The position numbers and the translations under genes were made by a program. Shown piece by piece: positions 54,678 through 63,610 of a stretch of DNA of 64,000 nucleotides (positions are counted from its first letter, which is position 1; every line of letters begins with the position of its first letter). Source of the DNA: Brasilonema sp. CT11 (GTDB lineage Bacteria; Cyanobacteriota; Cyanobacteriia; Cyanobacteriales; Nostocaceae); NCBI RefSeq assembly GCF_017982655.1, contig NZ_JABXYX010000018.1:1-64000 (forward strand), in the 5' to 3' direction. The notes under the pieces are model-generated. The model saw only the letters and a list, made by a program, of their open reading frames with translations, searched no databases and had not been told where the DNA came from.

Positions 54678-56390
54678 ATGCCAGAAACTAAACCTCGTGA
54701 CGTTCAAGTTTACCCCATCGCTACAGACACAACTGTGCTTCGTTCCCGCAGTTGGACACGCCTAAGATTTGAAATAGAATACGCTTTGGCAAAAGGGACA
54801 ACAGCAAATGCTTATCTGATCAAAGGAGATAAAATCGCTCTGATTGACCCTCCAGGAGAAACTTTTACAGAAATTTTCCTCGAAGCGTTACAGCAACGCT
54901 TTGATGTCAAAGAAATTGATTACGTCATTCTCGGTCACATCAATCCCAATCGCGCCGCAACTCTCAAAGCTTTGCTGGAACTGGCACCGCAAATCACCTT
55001 TGTTTGTTCTAACCCAGGAGCAAAAAGTTTGCGTGCTGCACTGGAAAACCCAGAATTACCAGTGATGGTGATGCGCGGGGAAGAAACTTTAGATTTGGGC
55101 AAAGGTCATGATCTAGAGTTTATCCCCACTCCCAATCCTCGATACCCAGATCTACTTTGCACTTACGATCCGCAAACAGAAATTCTCTACACAGATAAGC
55201 TTTTTGCAGCACATATTTGTGGCGACCAAGTTTTTGATGAAGGTTGGGAAATCTTTAACGAAGATAGACGCTATTATTTTGATTGCATCATCGCTCCCCA
55301 CGCTCGTCAAGTCGAAACAGCACTGGATAAACTTAGCGACTTATCCGTGAGGATGTATGCGACTGGACATGGGCCTCTGGTACGCTATAGCTTAATCGAA
55401 CTAACAGAGTTTTATCACCAATGGTGTCGGGAGCAAGCATCGCAAGAGACATCTGTGGCGTTGATTTATGCTTCTGCGTATGGAAGTACGACGACTCTTG
55501 CCCAAGCGATCGCTCGTGGGATGACAAAAGCGGGCGTTGCTGTAGAATCAATTAACTGCGAATTTGCTGAACCAGAAGAAATCCGCGCTGCTGTGGAAAA
55601 AGCGTCTGGCTTTGTGATTGGTTCTCCTACACTTGGAGGTCATGCACCGACTCCCGTGCAAGTCGCTTTGGGTATTGTGCTTTCCACTGCGACGAACAAC
55701 AAACTTGCTGGTGTCTTTGGTTCTTTCGGCTGGAGTGGCGAAGCAGTCGATATTATCGAGGGTAAACTGAAGGACGCTGGCTATCGATTTGGTTTTGATA
55801 CTATCAGGGTGAAGTTTAAACCTGATGATGCCACCCTGCAAATGTGTGAAGAAGCAGGAACCGACTTTGCTCAAGCACTCAAGAAAGCTAAAAAAGTGCG
55901 CACTCCAAGCCAAAGCGCCACAACTACAGAACAAGCAGTCGGGCGCGTTGTTGGTTCGCTGTGTATCCTCACAGCAAAACAAGGCGATATATCCAGTGCA
56001 ATGTTAGCCTCTTGGGTATCGCAAGCAAGTTTTAATCCTCCTGGTTTAACAATTGCTGTAGCAAAAGATCGAGCAGTAGAATCACTGACACACTCAGGTA
56101 GTAAATTTGCATTAAATGTCTTGAAAGAGGGAAATCACATCGGCTTAATGAAGCACTTTCTCAAACCTTTTGGTCCAGGACAAAACCGATTCGACGGTGT
56201 CGCAAGTAAAGAAGGTGAAAATGGTTCTCCTGTTCTGAATGATGCCTTAGCTTATTTAGAATGCTCCGTAAAAAACCGGATGGAAGTAGGTGACCATTGG
56301 CTTGTTTATGCAACCGTGGATCATGGGAAAGTACTAGACGCTAAGGGAATTACTGCTGTGCATCATCGTAAGTCGGGGAATCATTACTAA
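54678..56390 (+). CDS. flv1: Diflavin flavodiiron protein, Flv1 type
   Basis: A 570-residue protein with the same three-domain plan as Flv3. The diiron ligands are replaced, as is usual in Flv1: the H-x-E-x-D-H motif reads H87-INPN-R92 in LGHINPNRAATL, and NLHWPD of Flv3 is NPRYPD here. The flavodoxin (ALIYASAYGSTTTLAQAIAR) and flavin reductase (GDISSAMLASWVSQASF) domains are well kept. It works as the partner of Flv3 in oxygen photoreduction. The last residues (HHRKSGNHY) match the end of Flv3. Separated from flv3 only by the hydrolase gene. Confidence 0.92.
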   Translation: MPETKPRDVQVYPIATDTTVLRSRSWTRLRFEIEYALAKGTTANAYLIKGDKIALIDPPGETFTEIFLEALQQRFDVKEIDYVILGHINPNRAATLKALLELAPQITFVCSNPGAKSLRAALENPELPVMVMRGEETLDLGKGHDLEFIPTPNPRYPDLLCTYDPQTEILYTDKLFAAHICGDQVFDEGWEIFNEDRRYYFDCIIAPHARQVETALDKLSDLSVRMYATGHGPLVRYSLIELTEFYHQWCREQASQETSVALIYASAYGSTTTLAQAIARGMTKAGVAVESINCEFAEPEEIRAAVEKASGFVIGSPTLGGHAPTPVQVALGIVLSTATNNKLAGVFGSFGWSGEAVDIIEGKLKDAGYRFGFDTIRVKFKPDDATLQMCEEAGTDFAQALKKAKKVRTPSQSATTTEQAVGRVVGSLCILTAKQGDISSAMLASWVSQASFNPPGLTIAVAKDRAVESLTHSGSKFALNVLKEGNHIGLMKHFLKPFGPGQNRFDGVASKEGENGSPVLNDALAYLECSVKNRMEVGDHWLVYATVDHGKVLDAKGITAVHHRKSGNHY

Positions 56391-56409
56391 TTTTGAGTCT
56401 GAGAGAAGT

Positions 56410-56434
56410 CTGATCGCCGGCTTCCGGCGATCAG
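56410..56434. terminator. Perfect triloop hairpin after flv1
   Basis: CTGATCGCCGG pairs perfectly with CCGGCGATCAG around a CTT loop, 19 bases after the flv1 stop. No T run follows. The build (perfect G+C-rich stem, three-base loop) is like the aroA array, so it may be a repeat serving as transcript end. Confidence 0.55.
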
Positions 56435-56513
56435 AACTATGCCCTAAGTCCTTACGGACACACTCTTGCAACGGGCACGCTGCGCGAACGGTGATTTTGA
56501 ATTGTAAGCAATG

Positions 56514-56539
56514 TAGAGACGTAGGGTGCTACGTCTCTA
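56514..56539. repeat. Perfect 11-base hairpin
   Basis: TAGAGACGTAG pairs with CTACGTCTCTA around GGTG, followed by TATTTT. It lies 138 bases before urtA. It resembles the common AGAGACGT text repeat, but could also end readthrough from flv1. Confidence 0.6.
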
Positions 56540-56676
56540 TATTTTACAAAAAGTCATTCTATAAATAACAATTTAATGATTAAATATTAAACATTAAACT
56601 AATATCACAGTTTGAAGCTTGATCTTGTGAACTTTCACGGAGCTAGCTGATTCGTTGAGGGGAAATTAGCCAAGAT

Positions 56677-57993
56677 ATGAGTAGACAATTTAACCGACGT
56701 AGGTTTTTGATTTACAGTTCTGCAACTTTTGGTAGCACCATCTTTTTGAAGGCTTGCGCTAATAACACCCCAACCGCTACGAACAGTCCAGCCACCTCTA
56801 ACAATACTTCTCCTGTAGCTGCAGCTAATAGTGAAACCATCAAGGTAGGTATTTTGCACTCCCTTAGTGGCACAATGGCTATTAGTGAAAAAAGTGTCGT
56901 CGATGCTGATAAATTAGCCATCAAAGAAATTAACGCGGCTGGTGGTGTCTTAGGTAAACCAATTGAAGCCATTGTTGAAGATGGTGCTTCTAACTGGGAT
57001 ACTTTTAGAGAAAAAGCAACTAAGCTGATTGATCAAGATAAAGTAGCTGTAGTTTTTGGTTGTTGGACTTCAGCTAGCCGCAAAAATGTTAAACCAGTCT
57101 TTGAAAGTAAAGACCATATGCTGTGGTATCCCGTGCAGTATGAAGGTCAAGAGTGTTCTAAAAACATTTTTTACACCGGTGCAGCGCCAAATCAACAAAT
57201 TGAACCTTCTGTTGATTGGTTGTTAAAAAATAAAGGCAAAGAATTCTTTTTAGTAGGCTCAGACTACGTTTTTCCTCGTACTGCTAACACCATTATTAAA
57301 GCCCAATTAGAAGCTCTAGGCGGAAAAATAGTTGGTGAAGATTACTTACCATTAGGTAACAACGAAGTTACACCTATCATTACTAAAATTAAGCAAGTTT
57401 TGCCCAACGGTGGAGTAATTTATAACACCTTAAATGGTGATAGTAATGTAGCTTTATTCAAACAGTTAAAAGGTGCTGGATTAACACCAGACAAATACCC
57501 TTCTATGTCTGTAAGTATTGCCGAAGAAGAAGTTAAGGCAATTGGTGTTGAGTATCTCAAAGGTCACTACGCTGCTTGGAATTACTTCCAAACTGTAGAC
57601 ACTCCTGCTAATAAGAAATTTGTCGCAGCATTTAAACAAGAATATGGTGCAGACCGGGTAATAAATGACCCAATGGAAGCCGCATATATCGCTGTTTATT
57701 TGTGGAAGCAAGCAGTAGAAAAAGCGGGTAGTCCTGATTTAGCTAAAGTTCGTGCTGCGGCTTATGGTCAAACCATAGATGCACCTGAAGGAAAAGTGAC
57801 AGTAAATGCTAATCATCACATATCCAAAGTTGTGCGGATTGGTCAAGTTAGAGATGATGGTTTGTTTAATATTATCTATGCTACACCTGCACCAGTTGAG
57901 CCAGTTCCTTGGAATCAATTTGTGAAAGAGACTAAGGGATTTGCTTGTGATTGGTCAGATCCAGCTAAGGGCGGTAAGTACAAAAAAGCCTAA
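56677..57993 (+). CDS. urtA: Urea ABC transporter substrate-binding protein UrtA
   Basis: A 438-residue family 4 binding protein for urea. The N-terminus combines a twin-arginine-like start (NRRRFLIYSSATFGS) with a lipobox at KAC, then a TNSPATSNN spacer. The UrtA hallmarks are VGILHSLSGTMAISEKSVVD, VFGCWTSASRKNVKPVFE, MLWYPVQYEGQECSKNIFYT and GAAPNQQIEPSVDWLL. It heads the urtABCDE cluster, all on one strand. Urt expression in cyanobacteria is usually under NtcA; no exact GTA-N8-TAC site was found in the 286 bases upstream. Confidence 0.96.
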   Translation: MSRQFNRRRFLIYSSATFGSTIFLKACANNTPTATNSPATSNNTSPVAAANSETIKVGILHSLSGTMAISEKSVVDADKLAIKEINAAGGVLGKPIEAIVEDGASNWDTFREKATKLIDQDKVAVVFGCWTSASRKNVKPVFESKDHMLWYPVQYEGQECSKNIFYTGAAPNQQIEPSVDWLLKNKGKEFFLVGSDYVFPRTANTIIKAQLEALGGKIVGEDYLPLGNNEVTPIITKIKQVLPNGGVIYNTLNGDSNVALFKQLKGAGLTPDKYPSMSVSIAEEEVKAIGVEYLKGHYAAWNYFQTVDTPANKKFVAAFKQEYGADRVINDPMEAAYIAVYLWKQAVEKAGSPDLAKVRAAAYGQTIDAPEGKVTVNANHHISKVVRIGQVRDDGLFNIIYATPAPVEPVPWNQFVKETKGFACDWSDPAKGGKYKKA

Positions 57994-58000
57994 TTAATCA

Positions 58001-58029
58001 ATAGTTAATAGTTAATAGTTAATAGTTAG
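58001..58029. repeat. Tandem ATAGTTA heptamer repeat
   Basis: Four ATAGTTA units in a row between urtA and urtB. It is a short tandem repeat of the cyanobacterial type placed inside the operon. Confidence 0.7.
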
Positions 58030-58094
58030 GATTTTAACTCTTGACTGTTGACTCATTACTAGAAAACAAGCTTATAGCTGGTGGAGAAAAATAA

Positions 58095-59255
58095 GTGTTA
58101 ACAGGTTTCTTAGATGCTGTATTTAATGGTATTAGCATCGGTTCTGTGTTATTAATTGCCGCCTTGGGATTAGCCATTATATTTGGCTTGATGGGTGTCA
58201 TTAATATGGCGCATGGTGAATTGATGATGTTTGGGGCTTATACAACATTTGTTGTACAGAATGGCTGTAAACAATTAGGCGGTTTTTGGTTTGAAATTTA
58301 TATATTTTTGGCGTTAATTATCGCTTTCATTTTCACAGGATTTATCGGATTAATTCTTGAAAGAGGTGTGATTCGTTACCTCTATGGACGACCCCTAGAA
58401 ACTCTGCTAGCAACTTGGGGAGTAAGTTTAATTTTTCAGCAGTTTGTCCGTAGTGCGAATTTGGTCTTAGTAATTGGCTTAGTCTTGTTTTCTCTATTGT
58501 TTTTTGGTGGGTTATGGTTTTTAAATTCCCGCACAAATTTAGAGAGAATTCGTAACTGGGTTGTGTGGGTAGTACTATTGCTATCGCTGGGGATAACAAC
58601 AGCAACTTGTAATTTATTAAGTCAAACTTATCAGCTAGCAGTAACTAAACCTTGGTTTGGCGCACAAAATGTAGATGTAACAGCACCGACTTGGTTACAA
58701 ACTGGCATATCTTTAGGTGGTGTACAATTACCATTTGCAAGATTATTTCTTATTGGTTTGACAATAATTTGTGTAGTAGGAATTTATCTATTCTTACAAC
58801 GTTCTAGCTGGGGATTAAGAATTCGGGCTGTGACACAAAACCGGAGTATGAGTGCTTGTTTAGGTATCCCAACTCAAAAAGTTGATGCGATCACTTTTGC
58901 TTTAGGTTCTGGTTTAGCTGGGGTGGCTGGTTGCGCGATTAGTTTGCTCGGTTCTGTAGGTCCAAATACTGGACAAAATTATATTATCGACACTTTTATG
59001 GTTGTGGTTGTTGGCGGTGTGGGTAATTTAGTAGGTACTATTGTAGCTGCCTTGGGAATTGGCACAGCTAACTTTTTAATTGGTTCTGGGACTCTAGCTT
59101 TGTTGTTAACTCCTGTTAAGCCTCTGGCGGATTTCTTGACGTTTTTTGCTACCACAAGTATGGCCAAGGTGATGGTATTTCTGCTGATTATTTTATTTTT
59201 ACAGTGGAAGCCTGGGGGGATTTTTCCACAAAAAGGTCGTAGTGTTGATGTTTAA
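58095..59255 (+). CDS. urtB: Urea ABC transporter permease UrtB
   Basis: A 386-residue LivH-type permease with about eight to nine membrane helices. It starts at GTG 58095 and carries LGLAIIFGLMGVINMAHGEL and GRPLETLLATWGVSLIFQQF at the front and VVVVGGVGNLVGTIVAALGI near the end. It has a hydrophobic insertion with extra helix around 130-170 (LVIGLVLFSLLFFGGLWFL), typical of longer UrtB forms. It pairs with UrtC, 30 bases downstream, to form the urea channel in the inner membrane. Confidence 0.95.
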   Translation: MLTGFLDAVFNGISIGSVLLIAALGLAIIFGLMGVINMAHGELMMFGAYTTFVVQNGCKQLGGFWFEIYIFLALIIAFIFTGFIGLILERGVIRYLYGRPLETLLATWGVSLIFQQFVRSANLVLVIGLVLFSLLFFGGLWFLNSRTNLERIRNWVVWVVLLLSLGITTATCNLLSQTYQLAVTKPWFGAQNVDVTAPTWLQTGISLGGVQLPFARLFLIGLTIICVVGIYLFLQRSSWGLRIRAVTQNRSMSACLGIPTQKVDAITFALGSGLAGVAGCAISLLGSVGPNTGQNYIIDTFMVVVVGGVGNLVGTIVAALGIGTANFLIGSGTLALLLTPVKPLADFLTFFATTSMAKVMVFLLIILFLQWKPGGIFPQKGRSVDV

Positions 59256-59285
59256 TTTCACACAGAGACGTGAAGGACATAGAGG

Positions 59286-60404
59286 ATGAAGAAGGGAGGA
59301 AGGTTAATATTAATTGAAATTGGGGTAGTGATAGTGATTGCACTCATCCTGATCTTAATTATGCCAGTGGTGCTATCAGAATTTCGCTTGAATTTGTTGG
59401 GGCGATTTTTGTCACTGGCGATTGTGGCTTTAGCGATTGATTTGATTTGGGGTTATACTGGCTTACTTAGTTTGGGACATGGTATTTTCTTTGGTTTGGG
59501 TGGATATGCGATCGCTATGTACCTGAAACTGCAAGTCCCTGTTGGTGAGTTACCTGATTTTATGGGGCTGTATGGTATCACCGAACTTCCCTGGTTTTGG
59601 CTACCTTTTTATTCTTTCCCAATAGCAATAGCGGCTGTGGTGATACTTCCAGGTTTGCTGGCGGGATTATTGGGATATTTAGTATTCCGCAATCGCATTA
59701 AGGGAGTTTATTTTTCGATTTTGACTCAAGCCGCAACTATTGTATTTTTCAATTTTTTTAACGGTCAACAACAATTTTTCAACGGCACTAATGGGCTGAT
59801 AGATTTTACAACTTTGTTTGGTGCAACCGTCAGTGATCCTAAAACAAAATTTGTTTTCTATACTCTGACAGTATTGTTTCTCGCCGCTACCTACGGGGTT
59901 TGTCGCTGGCTGACAAGTGGACGTTTTGGCAGACTTTTAATCGCCATTCGGGATGACGAAAATCGGGTAAGATTTTCTGGTTATGATCCCACAGATTTTA
60001 AAACATTAGTGTTTACAGTATCGGGTGCGATCGCAGGCGTAGCAGGAGCATTTTACACCCTGCAAAGTGGTTCTGTATCACCCAGAGCAATGGATATTGC
60101 TTTTTCTATTGAAATGGTAATTTGGGTAGCCGTGGGGGGACGTGCTACATTAATCGGGGCAATTGTGGGAACTTTGTTAGTCAATTATGCCCGTGCTTTT
60201 TTGAGTGAACAATTTGCCGAAATTTGGCTATTTTTCCAAGGCGCACTATTTTTAATTGTCGTGACAGTCCTTCCTGACGGCTTAATAGGATGGTTGCGTA
60301 ATCAAAACATTCCTCTTTTCAAACGCCCTCAACAAATTTCTACATATCCCACCTTGGAAGAAGACGCAGAAGTGCAACATGAACGCCAAAATCTTGGAAA
60401 CTGA
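59286..60404 (+). CDS. urtC: Urea ABC transporter permease UrtC
   Basis: A 372-residue LivM-type permease with about ten hydrophobic segments. Landmarks are DLIWGYTGLLSLGHGIFFGL, GYAIAMYLKL, RNRIKGVYFSILTQAATIVF and RDDENRVRFSGYDPTDFKTL, the last being the cytoplasmic coupling loop. It starts at ATG 59286 after AGAGG and its last 26 bases overlap the start of urtD, so the two are translationally coupled. Confidence 0.95.
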   Translation: MKKGGRLILIEIGVVIVIALILILIMPVVLSEFRLNLLGRFLSLAIVALAIDLIWGYTGLLSLGHGIFFGLGGYAIAMYLKLQVPVGELPDFMGLYGITELPWFWLPFYSFPIAIAAVVILPGLLAGLLGYLVFRNRIKGVYFSILTQAATIVFFNFFNGQQQFFNGTNGLIDFTTLFGATVSDPKTKFVFYTLTVLFLAATYGVCRWLTSGRFGRLLIAIRDDENRVRFSGYDPTDFKTLVFTVSGAIAGVAGAFYTLQSGSVSPRAMDIAFSIEMVIWVAVGGRATLIGAIVGTLLVNYARAFLSEQFAEIWLFFQGALFLIVVTVLPDGLIGWLRNQNIPLFKRPQQISTYPTLEEDAEVQHERQNLGN

Positions 60405-61125
60405 AAACGTCACTGTTAGTTTTGATGGTTTTAAAGCACTCAACCAACTAAATTTTAGTATGGAAGTGGGTGAATTACGAGTAGTAATTGGACCTAACGG
60501 TGCTGGTAAGACCACATTTCTTGATGTGATTACAGGTAAAGTGCAACCCACTATAGGACGAGTACTATTCAAAGGAAAAAACCTACGTTCTCTGCCTGAA
60601 TATCAAATTGCACGGCGGGGAATTGGGCGCAAATTCCAAACACCTAGAATTTATCTCAACCTAACACCACGGGAAAATTTAGAAATTACCAGCAACCGCA
60701 ATAAAAATGTTTTTTTTACATTGTTTGGGCGTTCTCATACTACTGAAAAAAATACTATAAAAGGTTTATTAGAAACCATTGGCTTAACTTATAAAGCAGA
60801 CATCCCCGCAGCTTTATTATCCCACGGAGAAAAGCAACGTTTAGAAATTGGGATGTTAGTAGGACAATCTCCAGACTTATTACTTATAGATGAACCAGTT
60901 GCAGGTTTAACCGATGAAGAAACCTATAACATCGGCGAACTAATTTTAACATTAGCTCAAAATCATTCAATTTTAGTGATTGAACATGATATGGAATTTG
61001 TCCGTCAAATTGCCAACAAAGTCACAGTCCTACATGAAGGTTCGGTACTCTGCGAAGGCAATTTTAGAGAAGTCCAAAATGACCACCGTGTTGTTGAAGT
61101 ATATCTAGGACAACAGCAGGAATAG
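60379..61125 (+). CDS. urtD: Urea ABC transporter ATP-binding protein UrtD
   Basis: A 248-residue LivG-type ATPase: Walker A GPNGAGKTTFLDVITG, signature LLSHGEKQRLEIGMLVGQSP, Walker B LLLIDEPVAGLTDEE and the H-loop IEHDMEFVRQ. The signature LSHGE in place of LSGGQ is normal for UrtD. Starts inside the end of urtC (26-base overlap) and is followed by urtE after 23 bases. Confidence 0.96.
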   Translation: MNAKILETENVTVSFDGFKALNQLNFSMEVGELRVVIGPNGAGKTTFLDVITGKVQPTIGRVLFKGKNLRSLPEYQIARRGIGRKFQTPRIYLNLTPRENLEITSNRNKNVFFTLFGRSHTTEKNTIKGLLETIGLTYKADIPAALLSHGEKQRLEIGMLVGQSPDLLLIDEPVAGLTDEETYNIGELILTLAQNHSILVIEHDMEFVRQIANKVTVLHEGSVLCEGNFREVQNDHRVVEVYLGQQQE

Positions 61126-61148
61126 ATGGGAAGACAAAGCGAAAATCA

Positions 61149-61847
61149 ATGCTAAACATCTCAAATATTAACGTTTACTACGGTGAAAGCCATATTCTGC
61201 GCAACGTAGATTTGAATGTACCAAATGGGCAAATGGTATGCCTAATTGGACGCAATGGCGTAGGTAAAACAACCTTACTCAAAACAATTATGGGTTTACT
61301 CAAACCCCGCAGTGGCACAATTAACTTAGCTGGTAATTTAATCAACTCCAAATCTCCAGATCAAAGGGCGAAGATGGGAATTGGTTATGTTCCCCAAGGA
61401 CGAGAGATTATTCCCCGTTTGACAGTCAAAGAAAATTTGCTGCTGGGGTTAGAAGCTAGGCAGATACAGGTTAAAAAAGCTGAAATTCCTGAAGAAATTT
61501 TTAGCTTATTTCCTGTGTTGAAAACCATGTTGTCGCGGATGGGTGGTGATTTAAGTGGTGGACAGCAACAACAACTGGCGATCGCTCGTGCTTTAATGGG
61601 ACAACCTCAATTACTTGTATTAGATGAACCCACCGAAGGAATTCAACCCTCAATTATCCTCGAAATTGAAGCGGCAGTTCGTCGCATCGTTGAAACCACA
61701 GGTATTTCTGTTTTACTGGTAGAACAACACTTACACTTTGTCCGTCAAGCCGATTACTATTACGCTATGCAAAAAGGCGCTATTGTTGCCTCTGGTTCAA
61801 CTGATGAACTTAGTCAAGATGTGATTCAAAGGTTTTTGGCGGTTTAA
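61149..61847 (+). CDS. urtE: Urea ABC transporter ATP-binding protein UrtE
   Basis: A 232-residue LivF-type ATPase: LNISNINVYYGESHILRNVD at the start, Walker A GRNGVGKTTLLKTIMG, GYVPQGREIIPRLTVKENL, signature LSGGQQQQLAIARAL, Walker B LLVLDEPTEGIQPSI and VEQHLHFVRQ. Last gene of the urtABCDE operon. No urease genes follow in this window. Confidence 0.96.
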   Translation: MLNISNINVYYGESHILRNVDLNVPNGQMVCLIGRNGVGKTTLLKTIMGLLKPRSGTINLAGNLINSKSPDQRAKMGIGYVPQGREIIPRLTVKENLLLGLEARQIQVKKAEIPEEIFSLFPVLKTMLSRMGGDLSGGQQQQLAIARALMGQPQLLVLDEPTEGIQPSIILEIEAAVRRIVETTGISVLLVEQHLHFVRQADYYYAMQKGAIVASGSTDELSQDVIQRFLAV

Positions 61848-61998
61848 TTTTTGGGATTTTCATTTGGGTTGGCTTATTAATCCTCAAGATCAGCAGGTAG
61901 AGATTTATATCATGTTCGCCTAATTAGTTATAATTCGATGCATCTGTGCTAATATCTGAAAACTCTTTCTCTCCCTGCTCCCTACCCCCTGCCCCCTT

Positions 61999-62035
61999 AC
62001 AGCCTTAATGATAAGTCTTTAACCGGACACGATAT
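61999..62035. repeat. Dispersed element, copy 2
   Basis: TTACAG, then TTAATGATAAGTCTT, then GGACACGATAT in the same order as at 30231-30278, again after a C-rich tract (CCCCCTGCCCCC). It directly abuts the Uma2 remnant. Confidence 0.6.
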
Positions 62036-62038
62036 TAC

Positions 62039-62128
62039 CGAGCTCGGTTAGCTGTAGAAGTCGTTCAAACCCCAGCACTCCTTTCTGGGGAAGAAGTTTT
62101 GCCAGGGTTTGAGTTACAAATAACATGA
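62039..62128 (+). pseudogene. 3' remnant of a Uma2-family gene
   Basis: An open stretch encodes RARLAVEVVQTPALLSGEEV then LPGFELQIT and TGA at 62126. The LSGE-VLPGF block is the characteristic C-terminus of cyanobacterial Uma2 proteins. Everything upstream is gone, replaced by the dispersed element. It is thus a relic; no start codon is present. Confidence 0.6.
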
Positions 62129-62138
62129 GAAATTCTTT

Positions 62139-62681
62139 CTAACTTTCTACTCTCTTCTCCAAATATTGACCAATCATCACCTGTTCCCCAGCACGAGACA
62201 TGATAGATTGGCGTGTGCGGTATTTGCTGCCAATTAGCTTTAACTCTTCGTCAAACACTGAATTGTTGTATTCAGTTCGCAAACACAATGTTTTCGGGTT
62301 GGGGAAGTAATACTGGGCGCTGATAGGTTTGGTTGTGGCAAAACCGCGATCGCGATACAACACATTCCCCAATGCACCAAATATTGTTGAACCCTGAGAC
62401 TCTTTCTTTCCCGTCACAGAATTCTCACTTTCCCAAATCACTTGGCTACCACAAATCAAACTAACTGTATCAGGTAGATCGTGCATCTGAGCCAGCTTTT
62501 GCAATTCATCGCATCCCTGCGTCAAAAACCGAATGGTGATCATACTCACCATTTCCTTAATTTCTCCATCTGGTAGTGTGTAGTAGCGCCGTTCTGAACG
62601 CCACTTACCAACTGATTCTTGAAAAAACTCTGCCAGTAGAGATTCGTCAGCAGTCTGTGTCAGTTTGATCTGTGATGTCAC
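62139..62681 (-). CDS. CpcS/CpeS-family phycobiliprotein lyase
   Basis: A 180-residue lipocalin-like lyase that helps attach bilin to phycobiliproteins of the light-harvesting antenna. It has the family front AEFFQESVGKWRSERRYYTL and the later YFPNPKTLCLRTEYNN and SKYRTRQSIMSRAGEQVMIG. Which bilin and subunit it serves cannot be told; the sequence looks like a divergent CpcS/CpeU-type member. Starts at GTG 62681 with AGGA upstream. Alone in its neighbourhood. Confidence 0.88.
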   Translation of the reverse strand: MTSQIKLTQTADESLLAEFFQESVGKWRSERRYYTLPDGEIKEMVSMITIRFLTQGCDELQKLAQMHDLPDTVSLICGSQVIWESENSVTGKKESQGSTIFGALGNVLYRDRGFATTKPISAQYYFPNPKTLCLRTEYNNSVFDEELKLIGSKYRTRQSIMSRAGEQVMIGQYLEKRVES

Positions 62682-63610
62682 CGTTATCGTTCCTCGCTTA
62701 AAGTAAATTTACAATCGGCTTAAGATTGACTACACTATCTGTGTCCTAAACTCCAGATTTCTTTACTTTTCTTAATTTTATCTTGCTCTTATGAGAATTG
62801 TTGATAGTTTTGCTACATTCAAAAACGCAAGAATTTGTGTTATTTTTTGACAACTATCTCAAGCAAGAACCTGAGAAAGGAAAGTTTAGTCTTTCCAAAA
62901 AAACATTTTGTGGTTATTGTTGGAACTTATAGACAAAAAGTTTAGTCTACATACACAAGGTTTGTTTTTGCAGACATGAGTGCTTGTGCTGCTTACTGTT
63001 TTTTGATAAATCCTTAGACTTCTCTATCGTATAGAGTGTGGATTTTGCGGTTACCCAGATGCCCTTATCGCAAAGCGTTTCTCTTTGAAACACGAGTCAC
63101 GCTCGTTGCGTAAAACTTCTGTAGATAAAGCTGTCTCACCACCTTTTGGCTGTTTTAATCTGTAAAGTTTTCCTTTGGAACCAGATGAAATAGCTAACCC
63201 TTGGACAGAGTCAAGGAAAATTAAAAAATAGTTATAATAACTTCAATAAAATTTGCATTAATAACGAAAAATGCCATATCCCGCAAAATTGCAGGAACTT
63301 AAGGGGTTATTTTTCTTTTCTAAGTAGTTTATTTTACTTAGGATATTAAATTTTAGATAACCAAACGACTAGGCTAACTGAGATCTCGCACTATTACGAG
63401 TCAATGGCCAATACTTGTATTAAATAGTGTTTAGATCTACTCAAAAATCAGTTTCAGTCTCAGTCCATTTTCATGGACTTCGCTTATTAGCCTGAGACTT
63501 ACAGCTCTAGGCAGACAACAATGAAGTAAAAAAAGTCATTCTTTTTACACTTGTTTTTCCAGATCCAAGACGTAAGTTAACCCAAAACTGGCTGATAGGA
63601 GAGTGCACAA
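62682..63610. other. 930-base gene-free region between lyase and efflux adaptor
   Basis: No credible gene. It holds a small hairpin GGAAAG-TTTAGT-CTTTCC (62879-62896), the cloverleaf-like repeat at 63069-63110 and long AT-rich parts. The end shows TAGGAGAG, the ribosome site of the adaptor gene. A long regulated leader is possible. No riboswitch was recognised. Confidence 0.5.
63069..63110. repeat. Three-stem cloverleaf-like repeat
   Basis: Outer stem CGCAA/TTGCG (63069-63073 with 63106-63110) encloses two hairpins: GTTTC-TCTTT-GAAAC (63077-63091) and CGAG-TCACG-CTCG (63093-63105). All stems are perfect. It is the look of an interspersed palindromic repeat rather than a tRNA. Confidence 0.6.

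Noticed and set aside
56620-56640. NtcA site before urtA
   Set aside because: The GTGAACTTTCAC palindrome has the wrong spacing for GTA-N8-TAC.
63069-63110. tRNA gene
   Set aside because: Too short, no acceptor or T-loop sequence; better explained as a palindromic repeat.
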